From Allobosea sp. CS1GBMeth4 (lineage in GTDB: Bacteria; Pseudomonadota; Alphaproteobacteria; Rhizobiales; Beijerinckiaceae), in NCBI RefSeq assembly GCF_900185715.1, contig NZ_FYAS01000045.1, forward strand, positions 1 through 64,000: DNA of 64,000 nucleotides. The letters are read 5' to 3'. Positions within the stretch are counted from its first letter, which is position 1; each line of letters starts with the position of its first letter. Below, piece by piece: positions 27,025 to 36,008 of the stretch. A model generated the notes under the pieces. It saw only the letters and a program-made list of their open reading frames with translations. It was not told the origin of the DNA and ran no database searches. The translations under genes were made by a program, and so were the position numbers.

Positions 27025-27245
27025 GCGAAATGGGTCCGTTAGCGAGGCACCTTCTAGGGTGTCCGGCAGGTGGATGCCAGCCCAATCGTGCTGGCAAAGC
27101 ATCGCGCCCACGAGGATTTCGATGATGCTCGCCGCTCGGGCGGCAGGTTCATGACAATCCCGTCGCAATCCTTCCCAGGCCGGAAGCGGGGGGCGACAGG
27201 ACGGGGCCGCCGCGGCTATGCAATCGGGAAGACGGAGAAGCCAGC

Positions 27246-28007
27246 ATGCCCGACAACAGCGCCCAGAAGAATTCGCCCAGCTACCGCCTCGCCGCGCTCG
27301 ACCAGGACTTCATCCTCGGCGATTCGACACGCGGGGCGCGCTTCATGCTCGAATACCAGAAGGCCGAGGACAGTCTCAGGGCCCGCGGCATCGTCTCGAC
27401 CATCGTCGTCTTCGGCTCGGCGCGGGTGCGCGAGGGCAATCCCTGGTACGAGGCGGCACGGGAATTCGCCAGGATCACTTCGGAACGCGGCGGCGCGCTC
27501 GACGGCAAGCATGGCGGCCGGCACCATGTCATCGCCACCGGCGGCGGGCCCGGCATCATGGAGGCGGCCAATCGCGGCGCGACCGAAGCCGGCGCCGTCT
27601 CGATCGGCTTCAACATCACCCTGCCGCACGAGCAGGAGCCCAATGCCTGGTCGACGCCGGACCTGACCTTCCGCTTCCACTATTTCGCGATGCGCAAGAT
27701 GCACCTCGCCATGCGGGCGACGGCGCTGGTGGTCTTCCCCGGCGGCTTCGGCACGCTGGACGAATTGTTCGAGATCATGACGCTGGTGCAGACCGGCAAG
27801 ATGCCGCCCGTGCCGATCGTGCTCTACGACAGCGCCTACTGGCCGGGGCTGCTCAACCTCGACCGGATGGCCGAGGCGGGCTTCATCCGGCCGCAGGACC
27901 TCGGACTGTTCTGCTATGCCGACACGCCGGAGGAGGCCTATCTGCGGATCGTCGACGGCGTCGGCGAGAGCTGGACGCCGAAGGCGGTCGACAGCGTGCA
28001 GACGTAA
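27246..28007 (+). CDS. LOG family protein (TIGR00730-type nucleotide 5'-monophosphate phosphoribohydrolase)
   Basis: 253 residues. Rossmann-fold protein with both LOG motifs: [14 protein letters not shown] and [15 protein letters not shown] enzymes cleave nucleoside monophosphates (cytokinin activation in plants and associated bacteria, or purine housekeeping). The N-terminal extension of about 50 residues ([25 protein letters not shown]) is common in the longer bacterial members. Substrate not readable. Convergent with rplT. Confidence 0.88.
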   Translation: MPDNSAQKNSPSYRLAALDQDFILGDSTRGARFMLEYQKAEDSLRARGIVSTIVVFGSARVREGNPWYEAAREFARITSERGGALDGKHGGRHHVIATGGGPGIMEAANRGATEAGAVSIGFNITLPHEQEPNAWSTPDLTFRFHYFAMRKMHLAMRATALVVFPGGFGTLDELFEIMTLVQTGKMPPVPIVLYDSAYWPGLLNLDRMAEAGFIRPQDLGLFCYADTPEEAYLRIVDGVGESWTPKAVDSVQT

Positions 28008-28049
28008 GCAGCCCGACGCCTCCCCGTCATGGTCGGGCTTGTCCCGAGG

Positions 28050-28071
28050 ATGCTCGCCACAAGGCGAGCAT
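28050..28071. repeat. Hairpin in a dispersed intergenic repeat
   Basis: Perfect 9-bp arms ATGCTCGCC (28050-28058) / GGCGAGCAT (28063-28071) with an ACAA loop, preceded by the CCGTCATGGTCGGGCTTG phrase found in many Hyphomicrobiales intergenic repeats. Lies after the LOG stop. Confidence 0.45.
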
Positions 28072-28087
28072 GACCGCGAGCCCAAAC

Positions 28088-28113
28088 AAAAAGGCCGGCT
28101 TGTCGCCGGCCTT
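28088..28113 (-). terminator. Rho-independent terminator of rpmI-rplT
   Basis: Stem AAGGCCGGC (28091-28099) / GCCGGCCTT (28105-28113), loop TTGTC; the minus-strand transcript continues into a U-rich tail (28092-28088). It is 24 bp after the rplT stop. Confidence 0.8.
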
Positions 28114-28137
28114 CGTATTCCGTTCGGGTCAGACCGC

Positions 28138-28512
28138 TCAGGCGGCCTTGGCTTCCGCGCCCAGCGCGCCCTTGACCGTCTCGACCACCGCTGCGAAGGC
28201 GGCGGCGTCGTCGATGGCGAGAGCCGACAGGGTCTTGCGGTCGAGCTCGAGGCCCGCCTTGGCGAGGCCGCCGATGAAGAGCGAATAGGTCAGGCCGTGC
28301 TCGCGCACCGCAGCGTTGAGACGCTGGATCCAGAGCGCGCGGAAGGTGCGCTTCCTGTTCTTGCGGTCGCGATAGGCATATTGCATCGAACGATCGACGG
28401 CCGCCTTGGCGGCGCGGATCGTGTTCTTGCGGCGGCCATAGAAACCCTTGGCGGCCTTGAACGTCTTCTTGTGCTTGGCGTGGGACGTAACGCCCCGTTT
28501 CACGCGAGCCAT
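28138..28512 (-). CDS. rplT: 50S ribosomal protein L20
   Basis: 124 residues. Basic N-terminus [41 protein letters not shown] and the globular [24 protein letters not shown] identify L20, which binds 23S rRNA early in 50S assembly and represses its own operon in many bacteria. Follows rpmI by 28 nt; infC, which precedes these genes in many bacteria, is about 10 kb away here. Confidence 0.98.
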   Translation of the reverse strand: MARVKRGVTSHAKHKKTFKAAKGFYGRRKNTIRAAKAAVDRSMQYAYRDRKNRKRTFRALWIQRLNAAVREHGLTYSLFIGGLAKAGLELDRKTLSALAIDDAAAFAAVVETVKGALGAEAKAA

Positions 28513-28540
28513 GTCAGATCTCCGGAAAGGTTGTCAGGCG

Positions 28541-28741
28541 TCAGCCGTTGGGGAGGAAGTACTTCTTCACGTTGGCAGCGTCGCCCTCGAACAGGGTCGT
28601 CGTGCCGCGGTGATTGCGGATCTGCTTGTTGGTCCGCTTGATCATCCCGTGACGCTTGCCGGCCTGGGCGTAGAGCACCTTGCCGGTTCCGGTGAGCTTG
28701 AACCGCTTCTTGGCGGCCGATTTGGTCTTCATCTTGGGCAT
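28541..28741 (-). CDS. rpmI: 50S ribosomal protein L35
   Basis: 66 residues. [43 protein letters not shown] is the L35 pattern. First gene of the rpmI-rplT operon; 163 bp lie between it and the upstream Cache-CheW gene on the same strand. Confidence 0.98.
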   Translation of the reverse strand: MPKMKTKSAAKKRFKLTGTGKVLYAQAGKRHGMIKRTNKQIRNHRGTTTLFEGDAANVKKYFLPNG

Positions 28742-28904
28742 TTCAGCTCCTCATAGGTCGCGGGCGCGCGAGGTGCGCCGCTTCGATCTTGCTTCGGGAA
28801 GCAAAGAACGACCGCCACGGCAGCCCTTATCAGCCGGGCGATCGAAGGTGGCGCCTATGACAGAAAAGCCGCGCGCTGACAAGGGCCCGCGGCGAGCGGC
28901 CTCT

Positions 28905-31466
28905 TTATTCGGCCGCCTCGACGCGCTGCGTCTGCGCTCCCACCAGATCGCAGCCCAGCCGCTCGACGTCGAGCAGCATCAGCATGCCGGCGCCGGCATT
29001 GCCGACGACACCGATCGCAGGCACGTCGTCGCGGGCGGTCAGGTCCTTCAACGGCATGATATCCCCCGAAGCGACCGCGGGAATCGGCCCCAGCGCATCG
29101 ACCAGAAGGCCGAGCGCCCTGCCGCGCGAGCGCACGATGACGATCTGCTGCTCGTCGGGCGCGCCCTCGGCGATGTTCAGACGGGCGCCGAGCCGCAGCA
29201 CCGGAACGGGCGCGCCCTGATGGAGCTTGTAGCCGGCGAAGGCCTCGCCCGGGCGGGTCGCGGCGGCCGTCTTCACATCGAGCGCGTCGACGGCGGCCAG
29301 CACTTCGCGAGCCGGGACGCCGAGCCAGTGCGGGCCGATATGGAAGCTGGCGATCTCGAGCACCGGGCCGCGCTCGCCGCTGCGGCGCAGCCCTGCTTCC
29401 GCGCCGGCCGCGGCCTGCCGCGAAACGGCCATTCTCGCGGCCACGACCGGGCCGAGCGGCACGGCGCAGATGGCGACGACGTCGCAGCGGTAGCCGTCCT
29501 GGTTCTTGTATTCGCGATAGCCCTGCGAAAGTGCCGCGCCGATCGCATAATGGCAGCCGTCGAAGATCACGGTCCGGCCCAGATGCTCCCCCGCCGAGAT
29601 CATGGCGAGGTCGACGTCCAGAGGGCAGGTCGACCCAACGGGGAAACGGTCGTCGCTGGCGGCGATGACATGGCCCGCCTCGTCGAGGAAGAGCGCGAAG
29701 GCGCCGGGGAGCGGACGGCCGCCGGCATCCCGCGGGACGCTGTCCTGCAGCATCGCGGCGAATTGCGGTGTCGCATCGAAGACGATGGCGACGCCGCCGG
29801 GCGGGCGGCCGCTGCGGCTCGGGACCGCGGCGGCATAGACATAGGTCGCCGCCCCGCCATAGAGCGCGGTCGGCTCGAAAGCCGAGACGGCGTAGTCCTG
29901 CGTCGTGCGCAATGCCAGCGTCCGCCGCACCCAGTCGCCCTCGAGGGTGCTGCCGAGGAGATGCTCCTGCGCCGGCTGGGAGACGGCGACGACGCAGCCC
30001 TCCGCATCGAACAGGATCAGGTTGCTGTAGACCGTGTAGAGCGCGTTGATCGCGGCGAGCACGTCGCGGCAGGCGCGGGCGCTCTGCGGCGTCCTCTCGG
30101 CCAGGCCGGCGGCGAAGGTCGCGTCCAGCGCCCACCAGCGGCAGTCGTTGGCGCGCTCGTAGAGATTGCGGTCCATGACGTCGATGGCGAAGGCGGCGTG
30201 GGCCTGGCATTTCGCCAGGATGGCGGCGATCACCGTGCGGTAGAGATCGCCGATCGACGCCTCGAAGACGGCCTGGGTCTTGCCGCCGGCATTCGAAACC
30301 TCCGACAGGAGCAGTTTCGAGAAGGCGACATTGGCCTCGGTCGAATCGGTCTGCCGAATCCAGCCGTTCCAGACGGAGCGGTTGAGGTCGCGCTGGATCA
30401 CCGCCGCCTTGCGCGAGACCGTCCGCAGCTCCTCGGAGAGCAGCGCCGAGCCACCCGAAGCCGCGTCGAGCAATCCGGGGGCGATGGTGCCGACGCCGAC
30501 CCCGTCCTCCTGCTCGAACGCGGTCTCGAGCGGCAGCAGCCCGATCGAGGTCCAGCCCGGCCCGAGATAGCCCTGATAGCCGGCGGCGGTGCAGGCCACC
30601 GACAGATATTGCCGGCCGCCGAGCCGCAGCAGCCGTTCCGAGGCGCGCAGGGCCTGCGGCGGCAGCTTCACGCCGACCGGCAGCTGGATCGGGCAGGAGC
30701 TCGCGATCACCGAACCGTCGGCGGCGGCGAAGGCGAGTACCGACCAGTCCTCCGGCGGTATCAGTTTGTGGAAGATGCCGTCGATCTCGTCGGCGAGGCG
30801 GAAGACGAGCAGGAGCACGCCCGAAGGGCGTTGCCCTGGTCGCTCGACCCGCCAGGCATAGACCAGGCGGGACTCGCCGGAGACGACGTCGAGCGGGCCG
30901 AAATACTCGACATAACCGCCCTCCCCCGCCAGCGCGTCGGCAACGATCGGATGGGTGCTGGCCGCGGCGGCATGCTGCTGCAGCCGGGCGCGGACGGCGC
31001 CCTCGGCGTCGAGCAGGACGATATCCGAATAGACCGAGTATTTGGCGACGTATTCGCGGAAGCGGGCTTCCAGGGCGGCCCGGCCGTCGGCCCCCGCATC
31101 CTCGCTCTCCAGCAACGCGTGGACATGCTCGTCCGCGCAGAGGAAGCCGATATCGGCCGTGCGCTCGAACAGGTTCCGGATCAGGATGTTGATGGCGTTC
31201 TGCGCCTTGGTCCTCACATCCGCCAGCGCCTTGCGATGGGTCTCGACCGCGAGCTGGTGGAGCAAGGTCGTGCTGAGCTCGCCGAAGGCGGCGCGCGTCC
31301 CGGCCATTTCGGTGGCGTTGCCGGAGAGTTCACCGAGCAGGCTCAACGTGTCCCAGGAGGCCTGCAGCCGGCCGAGCTCCTCGCGATAGGCCCTGATCGC
31401 GTGCATGTGCCTGACGAGATGCGCAAGCTGTGGACCCGCGGCCAAATCCTGGCTGCTCCCCATCAT
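28905..31466 (-). CDS. Soluble double-Cache sensor protein with C-terminal CheW domain
   Basis: 853 residues from the ATG at 31466 (GGGAGCAG directly upstream; a GTG at 31493 is less likely). I see no transmembrane helix or signal peptide. Two homologous modules each start with a helix ending RNL(F/Y)ER and continue as a Cache-like domain: first about 100-290 (YSDIVLLDAEGAVRARL, YVEYFGPLDVVSGESRLVYAW, GVLLLVFRLADEI), second about 425-640 (YSNLILFDAEGCVVAV, YVYAAAVPSRSGRPPGGVAIVF). Residues about 698-850 are a CheW-like domain (IASFHIGPHWLGVPAREVLAAVDAL, QIVIVRSRGRALGLLVDAL). It could couple an intracellular ligand to a chemotaxis array. No cheA nearby. Confidence 0.8.
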   Translation of the reverse strand: MMGSSQDLAAGPQLAHLVRHMHAIRAYREELGRLQASWDTLSLLGELSGNATEMAGTRAAFGELSTTLLHQLAVETHRKALADVRTKAQNAINILIRNLFERTADIGFLCADEHVHALLESEDAGADGRAALEARFREYVAKYSVYSDIVLLDAEGAVRARLQQHAAAASTHPIVADALAGEGGYVEYFGPLDVVSGESRLVYAWRVERPGQRPSGVLLLVFRLADEIDGIFHKLIPPEDWSVLAFAAADGSVIASSCPIQLPVGVKLPPQALRASERLLRLGGRQYLSVACTAAGYQGYLGPGWTSIGLLPLETAFEQEDGVGVGTIAPGLLDAASGGSALLSEELRTVSRKAAVIQRDLNRSVWNGWIRQTDSTEANVAFSKLLLSEVSNAGGKTQAVFEASIGDLYRTVIAAILAKCQAHAAFAIDVMDRNLYERANDCRWWALDATFAAGLAERTPQSARACRDVLAAINALYTVYSNLILFDAEGCVVAVSQPAQEHLLGSTLEGDWVRRTLALRTTQDYAVSAFEPTALYGGAATYVYAAAVPSRSGRPPGGVAIVFDATPQFAAMLQDSVPRDAGGRPLPGAFALFLDEAGHVIAASDDRFPVGSTCPLDVDLAMISAGEHLGRTVIFDGCHYAIGAALSQGYREYKNQDGYRCDVVAICAVPLGPVVAARMAVSRQAAAGAEAGLRRSGERGPVLEIASFHIGPHWLGVPAREVLAAVDALDVKTAAATRPGEAFAGYKLHQGAPVPVLRLGARLNIAEGAPDEQQIVIVRSRGRALGLLVDALGPIPAVASGDIMPLKDLTARDDVPAIGVVGNAGAGMLMLLDVERLGCDLVGAQTQRVEAAE

Positions 31467-31648
31467 CTGCTCCCGATCAGACCGTGGGCGCACTTCCCGC
31501 CAGCGCCCGGCACGCGGTTCGGACGCTAGACCAGACCTGACCTGATTCGCATCGGAGACGAGCCGAAAAGCTGCTGATTTGATAGGCAGATTCGACGATT
31601 TGGCAGCCAGAGCGCGGCCCTGGCCGCGCGGCAGCCTCGCAGCCGAGG

Positions 31649-32860
31649 TCAGGCGGCGGCCACATGCCTTCTCCCGGCCGGCCGCGGCTCGGCGAGCAGG
31701 CAGAAGCCGAGGGCGACGATCGCGAGCGCCGAGAAGCCGCCGGCGACGGAGACGAAGAAACCCGAGCGAGCGCCGTGGAGGTCGATCAGCCAGCCCGACA
31801 GGGCGGAACCGAGGGCCATGCCGATGCCCATGCCGGTCATCACCCAGGTGATGCCTTCGGTCAGCTTCGAGGGCGGGGCATGCCGCTCGACCAGCGCCAT
31901 GGCGACGATGATGGTCGGCGAGATCGAGGCGCCGGCGATGAAGAGCACGATGCCCAGCATCCAGAGCGAGGAGACGATCAGCAGCGGCAAGGTCGTCGCC
32001 GCGGCGAGGCCGATCGCGAGCAGCAGCTGCGTGGCGAGCGCCAAGCGCAGGCGCAGCGCGCCGAAGACGAGACCGGTGAGGAAGGAGCCCGCGGCGTAGG
32101 ACGCAAGCGCCAGGCTCGCCGCCGCCTTGTTCCCCTGCGCTTCGGCGAAGGCCACCGCCGTCACCTCGGCCGTACCGAAGACCATGCCGAGCGCGACCAT
32201 CAGCAGCGCGATGATCTGCACCGGCACCAACCGGATGGCCGAGCGGCCGCTGTCGGCGCCCTGCGGGTGCACGGGCGGCTCGGTGCCGCGTTGCGCTAGG
32301 AACAGCGCCATGCCGACGGCGAGCAGGATCGTCGCCGCCAGCGGCCCCGCCTCCGGGAACCAGACGACGCTGAGGCCGATGGCGACGACCGGGCCGATCA
32401 TGAAAATGACTTCGTCGACGACCGACTCGAAGGCGAAGGCGGTGCGTAGATGCGGCGTGTCGCGATAGATCTCGGTCCAGCGCGCGCGCACCATCGCCAT
32501 CATGCTCGGCGCCACGCCGGCAAGCCCGGCGAAGGCGAAGAGGACCCAGGCGGGCGCCTCGAAGCGGGTCGCCAGCATCAGCCCGGCGAGCGCGAGGAGG
32601 GTTCCGAGGGTCGCCGGGACCAGCACCCTGCTCTGGCCATGGCGGTCGACCAGCCGCGAAATCTGCGGCGCGACTACGGCATTGGCGAGCGCGAAGGTCG
32701 CGGCGACGCCGCCGGCGAGCCAGTACTCGCCGCGCGCCTGCGAGAGCATGGTGACGATGCCGATCGTCACCATCGAAAACGGCATGCGGGCGATGAAGCC
32801 GGCGGCCGAGAAGCCGATCGTCCCGGGCGCCCTGAAGATTTCGCGATAGGGGTTGGGCAT
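31649..32860 (-). CDS. MFS transporter
   Basis: 403 residues from the ATG at 32860 (GGAG 7 nt upstream). Twelve hydrophobic helices in two halves; the loop after TM2 reads SRLVDRHGQSRVL, the MFS loop motif. The second half has typical GASISPTIIVAMALVERHAP. Substrate unknown; the divergent TetR regulator with tandem operators suggests an inducible efflux pump for a small molecule. Confidence 0.88.
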   Translation of the reverse strand: MPNPYREIFRAPGTIGFSAAGFIARMPFSMVTIGIVTMLSQARGEYWLAGGVAATFALANAVVAPQISRLVDRHGQSRVLVPATLGTLLALAGLMLATRFEAPAWVLFAFAGLAGVAPSMMAMVRARWTEIYRDTPHLRTAFAFESVVDEVIFMIGPVVAIGLSVVWFPEAGPLAATILLAVGMALFLAQRGTEPPVHPQGADSGRSAIRLVPVQIIALLMVALGMVFGTAEVTAVAFAEAQGNKAAASLALASYAAGSFLTGLVFGALRLRLALATQLLLAIGLAAATTLPLLIVSSLWMLGIVLFIAGASISPTIIVAMALVERHAPPSKLTEGITWVMTGMGIGMALGSALSGWLIDLHGARSGFFVSVAGGFSALAIVALGFCLLAEPRPAGRRHVAAA

Positions 32861-32891
32861 CGACGTCTCCGTCACAGCGACGCGCTGATTG

Positions 32892-32961
32892 ACATACGTT
32901 GCGTATGTGACATTGCTAGAGACATACGGTACGTATGTCAATTCACCTACGCACCGTATGT
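32892..32961. promoter_or_regulatory. Three TetR operators in the divergent MFS / tetR promoter
   Basis: Three copies of a 17-bp palindrome ACATACG-N3-CGTATGT: 32892-32908 (perfect), 32922-32938 (perfect, extended to 32921-32939) and 32945-32961 (one mismatch). Centres are 30 and 23 bp apart. TTGACA hexamers overlap the first site on the plus strand (32889-32894) and the second on the minus strand (32941-32936), so occupancy should block both promoters. Confidence 0.85.
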
Positions 32962-32977
32962 GAGAGAGGTATGGACG

Positions 32978-33568
32978 ATGCGCAGGCCGCGCACGCAGAT
33001 GATCGCCGAGACGCGGGCCAAGCTGATCGCCGCGGCGCGCACCGCCTTCGGCACGATCGGCTATGCCGAGACCTCGATGGACGATCTCACCGCTTCGGCC
33101 GGGCTGACGCGCGGCGCGCTCTACCATCATTTCGGCGACAAGAAGGGCCTGCTCGCGGCGGTGATCGCCGAGATCGACGGCGAGATGAACGCGCATATGC
33201 GAGCAATCCCGGCGAAGGCGCCCGATCCTTGGACCGGCTTCCGCGACGAATGCACCGCCTATATCGAGCTGGCGCTCGATCCCGAGATCCAGCGCATCGT
33301 GCTCAGGGAAGGCCCGGCGGTGCTCGGCGACCCCTGGGACTGGCCGACGCTGAGCGAGTGCCTCCGCTCGATGACCGAGAGCCTGACGAGGCTGGCGGAG
33401 GCCGGCATCGTCGCTCCGGTCGACGCGGAGGCGGCGGCGCGGCTGATCGCGGGCGCGACGCAATATGCGGCGCAGTGGATCGCCCATGCGCCCGACCCGC
33501 AGGCGACCTCGCGCAAGGCCATCGAGGCCTTCAACCTGATGCTCGACGGGCTGCTGAAGCGCAGCTGA
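32978..33568 (+). CDS. TetR/AcrR family transcriptional regulator
   Basis: 196 residues from the ATG at 32978. N-terminal TetR HTH: ETRAKLIAAARTAFGTIGYAETSMDDLTASAGLTRGALYHHFGDKKGLLAAVI, with recognition helix TRGALYHHF. The C-terminal ligand domain has the ELALDPEIQRIVLREGPAVLG pattern common in this family. It almost certainly binds the three palindromes just upstream and represses itself and the divergent MFS gene until a ligand is present. Confidence 0.93.
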   Translation: MRRPRTQMIAETRAKLIAAARTAFGTIGYAETSMDDLTASAGLTRGALYHHFGDKKGLLAAVIAEIDGEMNAHMRAIPAKAPDPWTGFRDECTAYIELALDPEIQRIVLREGPAVLGDPWDWPTLSECLRSMTESLTRLAEAGIVAPVDAEAAARLIAGATQYAAQWIAHAPDPQATSRKAIEAFNLMLDGLLKRS

Positions 33569-33651
33569 GCGGCAGTGGCTGGGCCGATCGCTCATCCTTG
33601 CAGAGCCATCATCCTGAGGAGCGCACAAAGTCCGCTCCCGCCCCTCGTCAT

Positions 33652-33695
33652 TGAAACAGATGTTGCGGTTTATTTATATCGGATATTTTGTTTCA
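33652..33695. promoter_or_regulatory. Possible RpiR operator half-sites flanking an AT-rich promoter
   Basis: TGAAACA (33652-33658) and its exact inverse TGTTTCA (33689-33695) flank a markedly AT-rich stretch 30-75 bp before the RpiR-family start. TGAAA/TTTCA-type half-sites are common for this regulator family; the wide spacing makes the call tentative. Confidence 0.35.
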
Positions 33696-33726
33696 CATCC
33701 CCATCAGCCCTGCTAATGTCCGGCGC

Positions 33727-34617
33727 ATGAACCAGCCCGACCTGACGGCGAGCCTCACCGCGGGCTTCGAGCAGCTGCCGCAGCAACTGCAGGCGGCGGC
33801 GCGCTGGGTGCTCGACCATCCGGCCGACGTCGCGCTGCTGACGACGCGCGAGCAGGCCAAGCGGGCAGGCCTGTCCCCGGCCACCCTCACCCGGCTGGCG
33901 CAGCGCTTCGGCCTCACAGGTTATGACGAGGTGCGTGCCCTGCACGCAGCGGCGCTGCGACGCCGGCCGGAGGGCTTTGCCGGCCGCGCCGGCGAGCTGA
34001 TGCAGCGCCATGGCGAAGAAGGGGCGGGTGCAATCGCGCAGGACATGTTCGCGGCGCTGGCCGAGCATCTCCGGGCGCTGCGCGAACCGCAGGCGCTCGC
34101 CCGTTTCGAGCAGGCCGCGGATCTGTTGAGCGAGGCGCGAACCGTCTTCTGCTTCGGCCTGCGTTCGGCCTTCCCGGCCGCCTTCATGCTCGACTACATC
34201 CGCGACCTGATCGGAGCGGGTTCGGCCCTCGTCGACGGCGCCGGCGGGCGCGGCATCGACGCGCTGCGCCGGATCGGCCCGGGCGATGCCCTGTTCGCCG
34301 TCTCGGTCGCGCCCTATACGCGGCTCACCGTGCAGGCGGCGGAGATCGCCAGGGCGCACGGCGCGAAGGTGGTGGCGCTGACCGACAGCGCGCTCTCGCC
34401 GCTCGCAGCCCTCGCCGACGCAACCCTGCTCGTCAGGACCGAGACGCCGTCCTTCTTCCATACGATGACGCCGGCCTTCGCCGCGGTCGAATGCCTGGCG
34501 GCGCTGATGACGGCGCGCAAGGGCGAGGCTGCGCTCGCCGCGATCGCCCGCCACGAGGCCGTGCTCGACGCGGCCGGCACCTTCCTCACCCCTGCAGCCA
34601 GGCGAGGCCGCCGATGA
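33727..34617 (+). CDS. MurR/RpiR family transcriptional regulator
   Basis: 296 residues from the ATG at 33727. N-terminal HTH_6 domain (QLPQQLQAAARWVLDHPADVALLTTREQAKRAGLSPATLTRLAQRFGL) and a C-terminal SIS domain (about 130-260, FGLRSAFPAAFMLDYIRDL, GDALFAVSVAPYT). Such regulators usually sense phosphosugars or related metabolites; in this context an amino-acid derivative is possible. Its stop overlaps the aminotransferase ATG (ATGA), so it belongs to the same operon. Confidence 0.9.
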   Translation: MNQPDLTASLTAGFEQLPQQLQAAARWVLDHPADVALLTTREQAKRAGLSPATLTRLAQRFGLTGYDEVRALHAAALRRRPEGFAGRAGELMQRHGEEGAGAIAQDMFAALAEHLRALREPQALARFEQAADLLSEARTVFCFGLRSAFPAAFMLDYIRDLIGAGSALVDGAGGRGIDALRRIGPGDALFAVSVAPYTRLTVQAAEIARAHGAKVVALTDSALSPLAALADATLLVRTETPSFFHTMTPAFAAVECLAALMTARKGEAALAAIARHEAVLDAAGTFLTPAARRGRR

Positions 34618-35951
34618 GCCACATCCTGCACCGCGTTCTCGGCAAGAGCTATCCGACCGCGTCAGGCGGCGCGGGCATGGTGCTGCGCGACCGCGAGGGC
34701 CGCGAGCATATCGACGCTTCGGGCGGCGCCGCCGTCTCCTGTCTCGGCCACGCCCATCCCGACGTGCTGGCGGCGATGCATGCGCAGATCGACAGGCTGG
34801 CCTATGCCCATACCAGCTTCTTCACCACCGACGCGGCCGAGGAATTGGCCGACCATCTGATCGCGCGGGCGCCGGCCGGCATCGATTCGGTCTATTTCTG
34901 CAGCTCGGGCTCGGAGGCGATAGAAGCCTGCCTGAAGCTGGCCCGGCATTATTTCGTCGAGAGGGGCGAGAAAGCCCGCGTCAATTTCATCTCGCGCCGA
35001 CAGAGCTATCACGGCATCACGCTCGGTGCGCTCTCGGTCGGCGGGCGGATGAAGGACCGTGCGCCCTTCGAGCAGATGCTGATGCAGGGCCATCACATCT
35101 CGCCCTGCTACGAGTATCGCGGCCGCCGGGCCGACGAGACCAGCGCGGACTACGGGCTGCGCGTCGCCGGGGAACTCGAGGCGAAGATCCTCGAGCTCGG
35201 GCCGGAGACGGTCTGCGCCTTCGTCGCCGAGACCGTGGTCGGGGCGACGCTCGGCGCGGTGCCGGCCGTGCCCGGCTATTTCAGGCGCGTCCGCGAAATC
35301 TGCGACCGCCACGGCGTGCTGCTGATCCTCGACGAGGTGATGAGCGGCATGGGCCGCACCGGCACGCTGCATGCCTGCGAGCAGGAAGGCGTCGCGCCCG
35401 ACCTGATGGCGATCGCCAAGGGGCTGGGCGGCGGCTATGCGCCGATCGGAGCGATGCTGGCCTCCAAGAAGGTCGTCGATGCGGTCAGGCACGGGTCCGG
35501 CGTCTTCCCGCACAGCCAGACCTATGTCGGCCATCCCCTCGCCTGCGCCACCGCGCTCGCGGTGCAGAAGGTGATCGAGCGCGACGACCTCCTCGCCAAT
35601 GTCCGCGAGCAGGGGGCGCGGCTGGAGCAGCGCCTGCGCGAGCGCTTCGGCAATCACCACCATGTCGGCGACATTCGCGGGCGCGGCCATTTCTGGGGCG
35701 TCGAGATCGTCGCCGACCGCTCGAGCAAGGCGCCCTTCGATCCCGCGCTGAAGCTCAACGCCAGGATCAAGCAGGCGGCACAGGAGCGCGGCCTGCTGAT
35801 CTACCCGATGGGCGGCACGGCGGACGGCACGGCCGGCGACCATGTCCTGCTCGCCCCGCCCTTCATCATCGACGCCGCCACCGTCGACACCATCGTCGAA
35901 CGTCTCGGCGACGCACTCGACGCGAGCCTGGCCTCGGCACGACCGGCCTGA
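34614..35951 (+). CDS. Class III PLP-dependent aminotransferase
   Basis: 445 residues. Omega-aminotransferase family: GNCG-like CSSGSEAIEACLKLARHYF, the QSYHGITLGALSVGG segment, cofactor Asp in LLILDEVMSGMGRTG and the Schiff-base Lys in AIAKGLGGGYAPIGAML, then HSQTYVGHPLACATALAV. Substrate not readable; likely an amino acid or diamine imported by the product of the next gene. Translationally coupled to the RpiR regulator. Confidence 0.9.
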   Translation: MSHILHRVLGKSYPTASGGAGMVLRDREGREHIDASGGAAVSCLGHAHPDVLAAMHAQIDRLAYAHTSFFTTDAAEELADHLIARAPAGIDSVYFCSSGSEAIEACLKLARHYFVERGEKARVNFISRRQSYHGITLGALSVGGRMKDRAPFEQMLMQGHHISPCYEYRGRRADETSADYGLRVAGELEAKILELGPETVCAFVAETVVGATLGAVPAVPGYFRRVREICDRHGVLLILDEVMSGMGRTGTLHACEQEGVAPDLMAIAKGLGGGYAPIGAMLASKKVVDAVRHGSGVFPHSQTYVGHPLACATALAVQKVIERDDLLANVREQGARLEQRLRERFGNHHHVGDIRGRGHFWGVEIVADRSSKAPFDPALKLNARIKQAAQERGLLIYPMGGTADGTAGDHVLLAPPFIIDAATVDTIVERLGDALDASLASARPA

Positions 35952-36008
35952 GACTCACCGGAATCCGGGCCGCCAAGAGCCCGTAGCGACCACCACAGGG
36001 GAATTGCG

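Noticed and set aside
24725-27097. One 790-codon frame that would join part of pheS to the glycosyltransferase
   Set aside because: The upstream part is pheS read in the wrong frame (Arg/Gly/Ala-rich). The real glycosyltransferase starts at 25912, and pheS is intact in its own frame, so this is not a fusion.
28905-31466. A conventional transmembrane chemoreceptor
   Set aside because: There is no hydrophobic helix of membrane length, no HAMP domain and no MCP signalling hairpin; the C-terminus is CheW-like instead.
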